Of a stretch of DNA of 64,000 bases, positions 45,603 to 54,296 are shown in pieces. This DNA is from Bacteroidetes bacterium GWE2_42_24. GTDB lineage: Bacteria; Bacteroidota; Bacteroidia; Bacteroidales; TTA-H9. Made by a program: the position numbers and the translations under genes. Each line of letters starts with the position of its first letter. Position 1 is the first letter of the stretch. The notes under the pieces are model-generated. The model worked only from the letters and a program-made list of their open reading frames with translations. It was not told the DNA's origin and searched no databases. The stretch spans positions 124,001 to 188,000 of the forward strand of contig MEOA01000003.1 of NCBI GenBank assembly GCA_001768515.1, written 5' to 3'.

Positions 45603-46372
45603 CGGGTTAATTGTTTTTCAAGTGTTGAAAGGAGATGGTGAGCTGTGAGATCGAATGTGACAGGTTGGATGCTGATGTAACCTCTGTCAAGAGCCCATTC
45701 ATCGGTATCGCTATCATGACCATTGCCATTATATTTACCTGTCATCCAATAGTAATCACGTCCACGAGGATCAATTCTGTGATCAAACTCTTCAGCCCAG
45801 TTTCCTTCGCCTTGTCGTGTGATTTTCATTCCCTTGATGGGTTCATCGTTTGTGACAGGTATGTTTACGTTCAGGCAAATACCTTTTGGCAGGCCATCAT
45901 TCAAAATGGCACGAACCAGTTTAGTAATCCATGGGATTGAAGGTCCAAAGTCGGCTTCCATGGAAAAGTCGCACAAGGAAAACCCGACTGAAGGGATTCC
46001 CTCCATGCTACCTTCGATGGTAGCAGCCATGGTTCCGGAGTATACTATATTGATAGAGGCGTTGGTACCATGGTTAATTCCCGAGACTAGTATATCGGGC
46101 TTCTCGGTCATGATTATTTTTAGTGCCAGTTTTACACAATCGACTGGTGTTCCGTTGGTGCTATATTCGAGATGATCATGACTGTTGATTAACAATTTGG
46201 GTCTGAGGGGTGAATTTACCGTAATTGCATGCGCCTGTCCTGAGCGTCCCTGATCGGGTGCCACTACAACGATTCGTCCTATTGAACGCATGGCATCAAT
46301 CAGCGCCCTGATTCCTGGCGCATCAATGCCATCATCGTTTGTTATAAGTATTAGAGGTTTTTTCTTTGTCAT
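45599..46372 (-). CDS. surE: 5'/3'-nucleotidase SurE
   Basis: A 257-residue metal-dependent phosphatase that dephosphorylates nucleoside monophosphates. The metal site is formed by ITNDDGIDAPG (about 10-20), VNSPLRP and SGINHGTNASINIVYSGTMA (about 98-117), all present. Full length. It follows DUF502 by 15 bp and overlaps the small membrane-protein gene. Confidence 0.96.
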   Translation of the reverse strand: MTKKKPLILITNDDGIDAPGIRALIDAMRSIGRIVVVAPDQGRSGQAHAITVNSPLRPKLLINSHDHLEYSTNGTPVDCVKLALKIIMTEKPDILVSGINHGTNASINIVYSGTMAATIEGSMEGIPSVGFSLCDFSMEADFGPSIPWITKLVRAILNDGLPKGICLNVNIPVTNDEPIKGMKITRQGEGNWAEEFDHRIDPRGRDYYWMTGKYNGNGHDSDTDEWALDRGYISIQPVTFDLTAHHLLSTLEKQLTR

Positions 46373-46387
46373 ACTGATTCCTTGGCT

Positions 46388-47032
46388 TTAAGGAGTTCTT
46401 GTGTCTCCTCCACTATGAATTTCATCGGTGTTGTGAACACGGGTAACGCCTCCTGAAACAATAAATTTCATCACATCAGCCGGAGGAATGCTCAGCGAAC
46501 GTACATTTTTTCGCGGCACGATGATTACTTCACCCATTACACTGTAACTAGCAGGAAAATATACCGATACCTTATCTTCATCCAGACCGAGTATGTTTAC
46601 GTCTTTCTGCGTAAGGAAGCCAAGTCGCTCCATTTCCATAGCAGGTCCAAAATTTACAATGACGGGTTCGGTGAATTTCTTCTGGTTACCCATAAAGGCC
46701 AGCAGCAGATCTTTTACAGAGGAATAGATGATTTTAATCAGCGGGGCTTTACTGATGGCACGATCGAAATAGCGCATGATCGGTTGAAATACAAAAGTAC
46801 TTCCCAGAAAGCCTATCAGCGTAACAAACATAACAATGGTGATGATACCCAGTCCGGGGATTCTGATGCCAATAATTTTTCCAAGGTTAGCAGCCACAAG
46901 TTGGTCGAGGAAATCGAAACTTATCACCAGTGCATAAATCGTAATTGCGACAGGCGTAATGTAAAGCATTCCCTGAATAAAGTATTTCAGGAGTATGCGA
47001 CGTAAAGAAGCTCTTCGGGGTGATTCGGTCAT
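46388..47032 (-). CDS. DUF502 membrane protein
   Basis: A 214-residue protein with two membrane helices (about 18-40 and 60-85), then a DUF502 soluble domain with APLIKIIYSSVKDLL and YFPASYSVMGEVIIVP segments. The family is widespread but uncharacterised. I use the ATG at 47032; a TTG further upstream overlaps the promoter box and is rejected. It opens the DUF502-surE-small protein-lpxB-TPR operon. Confidence 0.88.
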   Translation of the reverse strand: MTESPRRASLRRILLKYFIQGMLYITPVAITIYALVISFDFLDQLVAANLGKIIGIRIPGLGIITIVMFVTLIGFLGSTFVFQPIMRYFDRAISKAPLIKIIYSSVKDLLLAFMGNQKKFTEPVIVNFGPAMEMERLGFLTQKDVNILGLDEDKVSVYFPASYSVMGEVIIVPRKNVRSLSIPPADVMKFIVSGGVTRVHNTDEIHSGGDTRTP

Positions 47033-47050
47033 GGCCTGATGTATTGTTTG

Positions 47051-47058
47051 CAAAGATA
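47051..47058 (-). promoter_or_regulatory. -7 promoter box for the DUF502-surE-lpxB operon
   Basis: TATCTTTG on the minus strand, exact TAnnTTTG, 19 bp before the DUF502 ATG; a TTG lies 14 bases upstream, shorter than usual. Confidence 0.5.
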
Positions 47059-47086
47059 GCCAAAACCTTTGGCAATTGGTCTTTGT

Positions 47087-47662
47087 TCAGAACTGGTAAA
47101 GTTCAAGATAAAGTTGTTGTGTTGGTAAACCCATCACGTTGAAATAAGAACCTTCAATACGACTTATGGCCGAATAGCCTATCCATTCCTGAACGCCGTA
47201 GCTTCCTGCTTTGTCGTATGGTTTGTATTTTGTGAGATAATAAGAAATCTCCTCTTCTGAGAGGTCTCTGAACCAGACATCTGTTGCACTGCAGAAGGTT
47301 ACTTCCTTTTGTTTTGTACGAATGGTTACTCCGGTATATACTGTATGTTGGTTACCCGATAACGTCTTTAGCATGTTGACGGCTTCGGCAGGGCTGGCTG
47401 GTTTGTTGAGCACGTGGTTATCTATACAGACGATAGTGTCAGCAGTTATTAACAGGTAATCTTCCGGAAGTTCGTTGTCGGCAAACGCTTTTGCCTTTCT
47501 ACGGCTCAGGTATGAGGCGATGGCTCCTCCTTTCAGGTCACCTGGAAAGTCTTCCGGGGTGTCTTTTGTCATGACAGTAAAGAGGATATCGAGCCCCTTC
47601 AGTAACTCACGACGACGAGGTGACTGTGATGCGAGAATGATAGAATAGGGTAGTTGACGCAC
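47087..47662 (-). CDS. maf: Maf-family nucleoside triphosphate pyrophosphatase
   Basis: A 191-residue enzyme that hydrolyses non-canonical or modified nucleotides (house-cleaning). Motifs: ASQSPRRREL (about 11-20), the catalytic ITADTIVCIDN (about 68-78) and the C-terminal EGSYFNVMGLP (about 170-180). The only suitable start is a GTG at 47662. Gaps to ubiA (109 bp) and DUF502 (54 bp) suggest separate control. Confidence 0.93.
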   Translation of the reverse strand: MRQLPYSIILASQSPRRRELLKGLDILFTVMTKDTPEDFPGDLKGGAIASYLSRRKAKAFADNELPEDYLLITADTIVCIDNHVLNKPASPAEAVNMLKTLSGNQHTVYTGVTIRTKQKEVTFCSATDVWFRDLSEEEISYYLTKYKPYDKAGSYGVQEWIGYSAISRIEGSYFNVMGLPTQQLYLELYQF

Positions 47663-47771
47663 GTTAATGTGTATAGAGTTAACTTGGTATGCCAGTAAAG
47701 TATTGAAGATTATTTATCTCATGCCATGGCATCTTTTGCAGCTTAATTTACTGGTTTCAATAACAAAAGGC

Positions 47772-48743
47772 TTAAAAGTCAATTGAAAGAGTCTGCATGG
47801 CTAATACTCCTGCCAGCATGATGATTTTCGCCTGTGAGGAAGCATTGTGCCAGTCGGTTTCCTTTTTCGAAAGGATTGACTCCAACAGTCTGAGCCATAA
47901 ATACTGAACAACCATCAGGTAAAAGGTTGTAACGCTATAATTCTGATGGTAAATCAGATATTGAAACCAGGCAAGGGTTATGATGTTAAGCAGGATGAGG
48001 CCGGCTATCAGTAGTCTCATTTTTTTTATACCTATCTTGACCGCCAGTGTTTTACAGTTTGTTTGCTCGTCGCCGCTAATGTCTTCACAGTCTTTAATCC
48101 ATTCCCTGACCATGCTGCTGGTAAAAGCAAAGAGTGTAAAGCCTGTTAAAAGGGTATAGAGCCGGGGAAGTTTACTGATGAGTGTTCCCATCACTTCGGG
48201 ATGTTCCAGTAGGTTATAGAGCTCAGTAACCCAAATGATACCGATCAGCATGGCACTAAGCAGTGAAATCACTAAATTGCCGATAAATGGCTGGCGTTTG
48301 TAACGAACAGAATAAAAGTAAAGGAGGCCTGTGCATAATCCAACAATCAATACCGGTTCATGTCGCCCCATGAGGGAGGAAGCCAGACCGGCCATTGCCC
48401 ATCCAATGCCAGTCAGGATGTAGTAGAGATTACTGGCACCCTGCGGTGTGTATGTGAAGCCGATGATTTGTTTGTCAGGCCGGTTGATTTTATCAGTGGC
48501 TACATCATAGAGATCATTGATGATATAACCTCCTGCCATCACCAGCACAGTGGCGCCGGCCATCAGGAAGAAGAGAAGGTGAGTGGTGAGTGGAATGAGG
48601 CCTCCCTCGGTATAGAAAGGTCCGATGATGGCATAGCGGGTTAATGCCAGTGTGAGGGCGGCCATGATAAGGTTGGGCCATCGTACCAGTCTCAGACCAT
48701 CTATCAGCAGGTCGTATGACGTTATTTTACCAGTGGTAGGCAT
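47772..48743 (-). CDS. UbiA-family prenyltransferase (geranylgeranylglycerol-phosphate synthase-like)
   Basis: A 323-residue membrane protein with about eight to nine helices. The first Asp-rich motif reads NDLYDVATDKINRPDK (about 76-91), as in the UbiA superfamily; the second is KDCEDISGDEQTNCKT (about 219-234). Both active-site motifs are present. Bacteroidota homologs are often annotated as geranylgeranylglycerol-phosphate geranylgeranyltransferase, an archaeal-type lipid enzyme, but menaquinone or other prenylation is equally possible. It overlaps kdsC by 17 bp, so the two are coupled. Confidence 0.85.
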   Translation of the reverse strand: MPTTGKITSYDLLIDGLRLVRWPNLIMAALTLALTRYAIIGPFYTEGGLIPLTTHLLFFLMAGATVLVMAGGYIINDLYDVATDKINRPDKQIIGFTYTPQGASNLYYILTGIGWAMAGLASSLMGRHEPVLIVGLCTGLLYFYSVRYKRQPFIGNLVISLLSAMLIGIIWVTELYNLLEHPEVMGTLISKLPRLYTLLTGFTLFAFTSSMVREWIKDCEDISGDEQTNCKTLAVKIGIKKMRLLIAGLILLNIITLAWFQYLIYHQNYSVTTFYLMVVQYLWLRLLESILSKKETDWHNASSQAKIIMLAGVLAMQTLSIDF

Positions 48744-49248
48744 CGCCGTTCATCCATTTTCCGTGAATTTTCATCACCTGTTCAATGATATCACGCACGC
48801 AGCCACGACCGCCAGGTAGGTGGCTTATGTAATGCGAGATGTTTTTTATCTCTTGTGCGGCATCAAGGGGGCAACAGGCAACACCAACCTCGAGCATCAC
48901 CTTATGGTCTGGGATATCATCGCCCATATATAGCACGTTTTCGGGCTGGATGTTGTTATCGGCACAGAACTTCCTGAAAACAGCGAGCTTATCATTGACC
49001 CCCAGAAAAACATTTTGGATATGCAATGATTCCATGCGCCGTTCCATTGAGGCCGAACGACCTCCGGAAATAATCACCACCCGGTAACCCTTTTTAATCG
49101 CCAGTTGAAGTGCATAGCCATCTTTAACATGACCGCTTCGCAGACCTTCACCGTCAGGAAGCATGATGACGGAACCATCGGTAAGTACGCCGTCGTAATC
49201 AAAGATAAATGTTGTGATTTTGGGTAACAGGTCTTTGTAGTTACTCAT
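48727..49248 (-). CDS. kdsC: 3-deoxy-D-manno-octulosonate 8-phosphate phosphatase (HAD family)
   Basis: A 173-residue C0-type HAD phosphatase that releases phosphate from Kdo-8-phosphate for lipopolysaccharide core. The nucleophile loop is FDYDGVLTDG (about 15-24), motif II ISGG (about 60-63) and motif IV YMGDDIPD (about 107-114). Length fits KdsC. Start at ATG 49248; a TTG in the previous gene is less probable. It follows DUF2520 by four bases. Confidence 0.92.
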   Translation of the reverse strand: MSNYKDLLPKITTFIFDYDGVLTDGSVIMLPDGEGLRSGHVKDGYALQLAIKKGYRVVIISGGRSASMERRMESLHIQNVFLGVNDKLAVFRKFCADNNIQPENVLYMGDDIPDHKVMLEVGVACCPLDAAQEIKNISHYISHLPGGRGCVRDIIEQVMKIHGKWMNGDAYHW

Positions 49249-49252
49249 ATAA

Positions 49253-50047
49253 TTAAACTTGTTTTTCAGATTCTTTTCGGTTTTCAATCAAGGTCGATAG
49301 CAAACGGTAGAGTTGTTTGTACTCATTCAAGTCGTTCAACATTTCGAGGTGTGTGCTGATGATATTCTGGTCGCCTCGGATTGCAGGACCGGTTTGTGCA
49401 GCCCATGGATCCATTAAATTAGCTTTGGTAAAAAATTCATTGAGGAGAGGCCGTAGAATGTCGAATTCCAGATCATGTTTTTTTAGGATATCGGCAGCAG
49501 CAACATACATAAAATTAGTAAAATTACAGGCGAATACGGCAGCCAGATGTGTCTGCCGGCGTTGTGCAGAATTGATATGTCGCACATCGGGTGATAAAAA
49601 ATGGGCTACTTTGTCGATCAGGAGGAGTGTGTTTGTATCGCTAGCTTCGGTGCAAACAGGAATGGCGTCGAAATTGACAGGTTTTGCCCGGCTAAAGGTT
49701 TGCAACGGATAGATAACACCATGAGGACGCATTGTTTGGTGCATAATGGCGAGGTCAAGTGAACCCGAAGTATGTGCTACAACCCCGCTTTTAGGCTTGA
49801 AGATTCTTATAAAATCTTCAGCCGCCTGATCAGCCAGAGAAATCAGGTAAAGGTCACTCCCCTCAGGAATATCAGAAAAGTGATTGATCCCCTTTGAATG
49901 AACCATTGCGGCCACTTCAACGGCATGATCCGGATTGCGGCTGAATACTGCATCAAATGCAACCGGAGCATTGCTTAGCTGCTGTGCCAGATGATAACCG
50001 ACATTGCCTGCGCCGATGAGTGTTATATGAATTAGTGATTGGGTCAT
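49253..50047 (-). CDS. Rossmann-like / DUF2520 domain protein
   Basis: A 264-residue protein with an N-terminal dinucleotide-binding fold (LIGAGNVGYHLA, about 9-20) and a C-terminal helical DUF2520 domain (about 125-255), the layout of pyrroline-carboxylate-reductase and ketopantoate-reductase relatives. No substrate is established. ATG at 50047 is preferred over ATG 50053 because a -7 box ends just upstream and leaves room for only a very short leader. It begins the DUF2520-kdsC-ubiA operon. Confidence 0.87.
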   Translation of the reverse strand: MTQSLIHITLIGAGNVGYHLAQQLSNAPVAFDAVFSRNPDHAVEVAAMVHSKGINHFSDIPEGSDLYLISLADQAAEDFIRIFKPKSGVVAHTSGSLDLAIMHQTMRPHGVIYPLQTFSRAKPVNFDAIPVCTEASDTNTLLLIDKVAHFLSPDVRHINSAQRRQTHLAAVFACNFTNFMYVAAADILKKHDLEFDILRPLLNEFFTKANLMDPWAAQTGPAIRGDQNIISTHLEMLNDLNEYKQLYRLLSTLIENRKESEKQV

Positions 50048-50056
50048 TTGCATCGG

Positions 50057-50064
50057 CAAAGGTA
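50057..50064 (-). promoter_or_regulatory. -7 promoter box just before the DUF2520 start
   Basis: TACCTTTG on the minus strand, exact TAnnTTTG, nine bases before the ATG at 50047, implying an almost leaderless mRNA. Confidence 0.5.
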
Positions 50065-50098
50065 GCAAAATTAGCAGGGAGCCGCGAAATCGTAATGG

Positions 50099-51379
50099 CT
50101 ACATGCTAAAGGCTGACCACCCGGCAAGCCTGTCATACCGGGCTCCTATAGGGCGGTAGTAAACCATCACGCAATAGTCGTTAAGCGTTTCATAATGGTT
50201 TCCTTCAATTCGGAAGCATTCACCAGCAGTAGAACCATCGGGTTGGAAAACATAGATGTAGTTGTAAAATCCTTGCTTAAGTCTAAGGGTTGCTTTATAA
50301 ACCTGCGCGGTGTAGTCGAACGTCATTCTGGCTGATGGTTGCAGATCGTTACCGGTTAGTTTTCCCATGATGAAGAGATTACCACCTACCAAAGGATACT
50401 TAAAAGGTATGGTAAAATGAACATCGGCGTATTCGCCTTCAAGATTATCGTCACGTCCGTCTTCTGTTTTAATCAGCATGCTGCCTCTGAGAGTGGTTTC
50501 TGAAACATGAGGTCTGAATACACGTGCAGGATCAGGTTGAATCCAGACCTGATAGCCTTCTGCATCGTTGGTTATCCTCCCGATTCTGTCGGCGTTATAT
50601 TTGAAGCTCTTGAGGTTCAGGTTGCGGTATTCGTTACAGGCTGGGAAGTAGTTTCCCGGCAGAAGTTCAAAATCCCATTTGTCGGCTCCGGCACTTCGAG
50701 GTTCAACATTCTTGTGCATGTTATCCCATCGGCCGTTTTGCATGATGTTGACCTTTATATCACGCTGATCGGTTATGTGGAATTCCCCAAATAAAAGGCT
50801 AAAATTTACTTCCTGCGACTGCTCCATTTCTTCCGGCACTTGCGCTCGTTGCGCAATCAGACCGTCAACTGTAAAGATGTTCTCGTAAATCATGAACCTA
50901 CTGGTAAACAGTGGCTTTTCGGGAGTATCTTCATATACAATTAAAACATAGTTGCCCGATATGGTGGGGGAGATGTATTCATTGGGGAAGCTAAATGAGT
51001 AATGGGTAAATTCCTGTAATGTGTTGAATGAAAATGCATAATCGCGTATCTCATCGTCTTCGTATCCTTCGAGGTATTCATTCTTGGTCAGATCAGAGGG
51101 GTTCCATCCGGCATCACAATGGACCAGCGTGTAGCGGTAACCTTTGAGGCCACCATTCAGGTCATCGAATGAACACTCGATCATTTCGGCAGAGTGGAAT
51201 CTGATAACCGGATCTAACAGGGGAGCTCCTTTGGGATACAATTGAACAGTCGTGATGGATGCCGAATAAACGGCATTGGAGTATCTAAGAGTCAATGGTG
51301 AATAATAGTCATTGGTCTGAGCAATGATGGTGAGTGTCAGAAAGAGTGCTGATAAGAGGAGGGTGGATTTTTTATGCAT
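50099..51379 (-). CDS. type IX secretion system plug-domain protein (DUF5103)
   Basis: A 426-residue secreted protein (signal peptide about 1-20, ending IIAQ). It is all-beta, with the plug first-domain start DPVIRFHSAEMIECSFDDL (about 56-74) and DAGWNPSDLTKNEYLEG (about 89-105), and ends with KQGFYNYIYVF and a starch-binding-like sandwich. In T9SS organisms a related protein closes the SprA translocon; whether this copy acts so is inferred from the family. It has its own -7 box and is divergent from nqrA. Confidence 0.82.
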   Translation of the reverse strand: MHKKSTLLLSALFLTLTIIAQTNDYYSPLTLRYSNAVYSASITTVQLYPKGAPLLDPVIRFHSAEMIECSFDDLNGGLKGYRYTLVHCDAGWNPSDLTKNEYLEGYEDDEIRDYAFSFNTLQEFTHYSFSFPNEYISPTISGNYVLIVYEDTPEKPLFTSRFMIYENIFTVDGLIAQRAQVPEEMEQSQEVNFSLLFGEFHITDQRDIKVNIMQNGRWDNMHKNVEPRSAGADKWDFELLPGNYFPACNEYRNLNLKSFKYNADRIGRITNDAEGYQVWIQPDPARVFRPHVSETTLRGSMLIKTEDGRDDNLEGEYADVHFTIPFKYPLVGGNLFIMGKLTGNDLQPSARMTFDYTAQVYKATLRLKQGFYNYIYVFQPDGSTAGECFRIEGNHYETLNDYCVMVYYRPIGARYDRLAGWSAFSM

Positions 51380-51411
51380 TCTTTGAAGGGGTATTTTAAA
51401 ACAAACAGATG

Positions 51412-51419
51412 CAAACCTA
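51412..51419 (-). promoter_or_regulatory. -7 promoter box for the plug-domain gene
   Basis: TAGGTTTG on the minus strand, exact TAnnTTTG, 33 bp before the start codon. Confidence 0.5.
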
Positions 51420-51628
51420 CATATTTTTTGTGAGGTAGGGGGATGATGGCGGCTTTTCTGTTGCGCTGTCAGTACTATAACTCTATGGAGACTAAAATAT
51501 TTTTTGGTGACTGTTCAACCTTTTGGCTTGTTAATGGTTTAACAAATTAATCAATTTTGTTTCAAACTAAGTTATCCGATTAAGGTGCAGACTCGTTGCA
51601 AAGCCGGGCTGGAATTGGTTCCTTTTCC

Positions 51629-51659
51629 TTGGAGGATTCAAAAGATAGTTCTAAGTTTG
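51629..51659 (+). promoter_or_regulatory. nqr operon promoter (-33 and -7)
   Basis: TTG at 51629-51631, then 20 bases, then TAAGTTTG at 51652-51659. Both elements and spacing fit the Bacteroidota consensus; this is the best promoter in the window. It is 65 bp before the nqrA ATG. Confidence 0.7.
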
Positions 51660-51724
51660 CGCCTGCTCCATATATGTAGTTATTGACTTTTATTAAATAG
51701 TTGCACTCGAATATACTGATCAGT

Positions 51725-53074
51725 ATGTCAAAAGTTTACAAAATCAAGAAAGGGCTCGATATAAAACTGGCTGGCGAAGCTGAACGAACGCTGACTGAGT
51801 TTTCAGCTACCCATGTAGCGCTGAAGCCTACCGATTTTATCGGGGTTTTTCCTAAGCTGTTGGTTCAGGAAGGTGATGTCGTAAAAGCCGGTGATCCGGT
51901 TTTCTGCGACAAGGCTCATCCTGAGGTGCTTTTTACCTCGCCGGTACATGGTAAGGTGGCTGAAATAGTGCGTGGGCCGAAGCGCATTCTTTTGGAAATA
52001 AAGATTGAATTGCTTACTCCCGAGACATACACTGATTTTGGTAAAGCCAATCCTTCTAACCTGACCCGCGAAGAAATTATTTCAAAGATGTTGCAAAGTG
52101 GAGTCTGGCCAATGATTCGACAGCGTCCCTACAGTGTCATCGCCAATCCTGCCGATAAACCCAAAGCAATCTTTATTTCAGGCTTCGATACCGCTCCCCT
52201 GGCACCCGATTACGACTTCATCGTCCATGGACAGGGTGATGTTTTTCAGACAGGTATAGATGCACTGAAAAAACTTACCAACGATAAGATTTACCTTAAC
52301 CTTCCGGATGGGATGGTTAACTCTAAAGTGCTTACCAACACCAGAGGTGTTGAGATAAACCATTTCTCCGGACCGCATCCTGCCGGTAATGTCGGAACTC
52401 AGATCGCGCTGCTATGCCCGATCAACAAGGGAGATGTAATCTGGTATCTACGCCCTCAGGAAGTAATCATTATCGGTAAGCTCTTTGCAGAAGGGAGGTA
52501 CAACGCCCGGCGAATCATTGCAGTTTGTGGAAGCGAAGTACGTAAACCAAAGTATTACAAAGTTCCTGGTGGTGTTGGCATCAAGAAGTTACTCGCCGGC
52601 AATGTTAACGAAAGTGATGTAAGGTTTATCAGTGGAAATGTGCTGACAGGTACACGCCTTGAACCAGACGGATATCTCGGTTTTTATGATTCACAAATTA
52701 CCGTTATTCCTGAAGGTGATTATCATGAATTTCTTGGATGGTCGATGCCCAGGCTGCATAAACATAGTTTTTCAAGGAGTTATTTCTCCTGGCTGACACC
52801 TGATAAACACTATGTTGCCGATACAAATCTCAATGGGGGTGTACGTGCCCTGGTGATGACCGGACAGTTTGAGCAGGTTTTTCCCTTTGATATTTACCCT
52901 ACCCAGCTTTTGAAGTCAATCATTTATAATGATATTGACGAGATGGAAAAGCTTGGAATTTATGAAGTCGACGAAGAGGATTTTGCACTTTGCGAATATA
53001 TTGATACCTCGAAAACAGAGATTCAGAGTATCGTACGTCAGGGTTTGAATTCCCTACGTGCTGAAATGAGTTAA
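51725..53074 (+). CDS. nqrA: Na+-translocating NADH:quinone reductase subunit A
   Basis: A 449-residue soluble subunit of the sodium-pumping NADH dehydrogenase, attached at the cytoplasmic side and implicated in quinone interaction. The N-terminus MSKVYKIKKGLDIKLAG is typical, and FSGPHPAGNVGTQI (about 216-229) is a family landmark. I chose ATG 51725 instead of the upstream TTG since it gives the canonical start and length. First gene of a complete six-gene operon. Confidence 0.97.
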   Translation: MSKVYKIKKGLDIKLAGEAERTLTEFSATHVALKPTDFIGVFPKLLVQEGDVVKAGDPVFCDKAHPEVLFTSPVHGKVAEIVRGPKRILLEIKIELLTPETYTDFGKANPSNLTREEIISKMLQSGVWPMIRQRPYSVIANPADKPKAIFISGFDTAPLAPDYDFIVHGQGDVFQTGIDALKKLTNDKIYLNLPDGMVNSKVLTNTRGVEINHFSGPHPAGNVGTQIALLCPINKGDVIWYLRPQEVIIIGKLFAEGRYNARRIIAVCGSEVRKPKYYKVPGGVGIKKLLAGNVNESDVRFISGNVLTGTRLEPDGYLGFYDSQITVIPEGDYHEFLGWSMPRLHKHSFSRSYFSWLTPDKHYVADTNLNGGVRALVMTGQFEQVFPFDIYPTQLLKSIIYNDIDEMEKLGIYEVDEEDFALCEYIDTSKTEIQSIVRQGLNSLRAEMS

Positions 53075-53116
53075 TGTCAACATTATTATAATTATACTCT
53101 CAATATAGAGGAATTT

Positions 53117-54283
53117 ATGAAAGCACTTAGAAAATTACTGGATAATATTAAACCGCACGTTCAGCCTGGAGGGAAGTTCGAGAAGTTCCATTCTACTTTC
53201 GATGCCTTCGAAACATTTCTGTTCGTGCCAAATACTGTTACCCATAAGGGTAGCCACATCCGGGATTCCATTGATCTGAAACGCACCATGAGCGTGGTAG
53301 TGATAGCGCTGATCCCCGCATTGCTTTTTGGGATGTACAATGTCGGCTACTGGCATTTCGCTTCTTTGGGACAGGAGGTTTCATTCATGCAGACATTCAC
53401 CTTTGGTTTGCTAAAAGTCCTCCCACTCGTCATTGTTTCTTATGTTTCGGGGCTTGGTGTTGAGTTCATCTTTGCTCAGGTTCGGGGTCACGAGGTGAAT
53501 GAAGGATTTCTGGTTACCGGAATGTTGATTCCATTAGTGATGCCGGTTGATGTCCCGTTATGGATGGTTGCTGTAGCCACTATTTTTGCAGTTACTATCG
53601 GTAAGGAGGCCTTTGGCGGAACCGGGATGAATGTGTTCAATCCTGCCCTGCTGGCACGCGCTTTTGTTTTTTTCGCCTATCCTGCTAAAATCACCGGCGA
53701 TTATATCTGGACTGCCGGCTTATCTGGCGGAACAGGCATTATTGATGGTTTCTCAGGTGCTACCCCACTTGGGTTGGCCAGCGCAGGTCAAATGGATAAA
53801 ATACCAGCCATAAATGAATTGCTGCTGGGATTTATCCCCGGTTCAATTGGTGAGACATCCAAAATTGCGATCCTGATAGGTGCTGCCATCCTGTTGCTGA
53901 CTGGTGTTGGCAGCTGGCGCATTATGTTGTCAGGATTACTTGGAGGTCTTTCAATGACTTTAATATTTAATGCTGCAGGTGCTAATGCTTACATGGAATT
54001 AAGCCCGATGACGCAAATACTCATGGGGAGTTTTCTGTTTGGTATTGTATTCATGGCAACAGACCCTGTTACAGCCGCCCAGACCAGTAGGGGCAAATGG
54101 ATTTATGGCTTTCTGGTGGGGATGTTTGCCATTATGATCAGGGTATTCAATCCGGCGTATCCTGAAGGGACAATGTTGGCTATTTTATTGATGAATGCTT
54201 TTGCTCCTCTTATTGACCATTATGTTATCGAAGCCAACATCAGCAAGAGGCTTAAACGGGCACTAAAAGCTTCAAATTCCTAA
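53117..54283 (+). CDS. nqrB: Na+-translocating NADH:quinone reductase subunit B
   Basis: A 388-residue integral membrane subunit with about ten helices. It carries covalently bound FMN at the threonine in FSGATPL (about residue 217), the SGAT motif being intact, and binds riboflavin with the other subunits. KEAFGGTGMNVFNPALLARAF lies just before it. It follows nqrA by 42 bp. Length is slightly shorter than in Vibrio. Confidence 0.97.
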   Translation: MKALRKLLDNIKPHVQPGGKFEKFHSTFDAFETFLFVPNTVTHKGSHIRDSIDLKRTMSVVVIALIPALLFGMYNVGYWHFASLGQEVSFMQTFTFGLLKVLPLVIVSYVSGLGVEFIFAQVRGHEVNEGFLVTGMLIPLVMPVDVPLWMVAVATIFAVTIGKEAFGGTGMNVFNPALLARAFVFFAYPAKITGDYIWTAGLSGGTGIIDGFSGATPLGLASAGQMDKIPAINELLLGFIPGSIGETSKIAILIGAAILLLTGVGSWRIMLSGLLGGLSMTLIFNAAGANAYMELSPMTQILMGSFLFGIVFMATDPVTAAQTSRGKWIYGFLVGMFAIMIRVFNPAYPEGTMLAILLMNAFAPLIDHYVIEANISKRLKRALKASNS

Positions 54284-54290
54284 AAGGAGG
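54284..54290 (+). promoter_or_regulatory. strong ribosome-binding site of nqrC
   Basis: AAAGGAGG-like sequence ends six bases before the nqrC ATG and begins right at the nqrB stop. Such a strong Shine-Dalgarno match is unusual in this genome. Confidence 0.7.
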
Positions 54291-54296
54291 TTCATT

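Larger units (their letters stand above)
51380..51724. promoter_or_regulatory. divergent promoter region, plug-domain gene / nqr operon
   Basis: 345 bp without a gene. It contains a minus-strand -7 box for the plug-domain gene at 51412-51419 and the nqr promoter at 51629-51659. Nothing else distinctive was seen between them. Confidence 0.6.
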
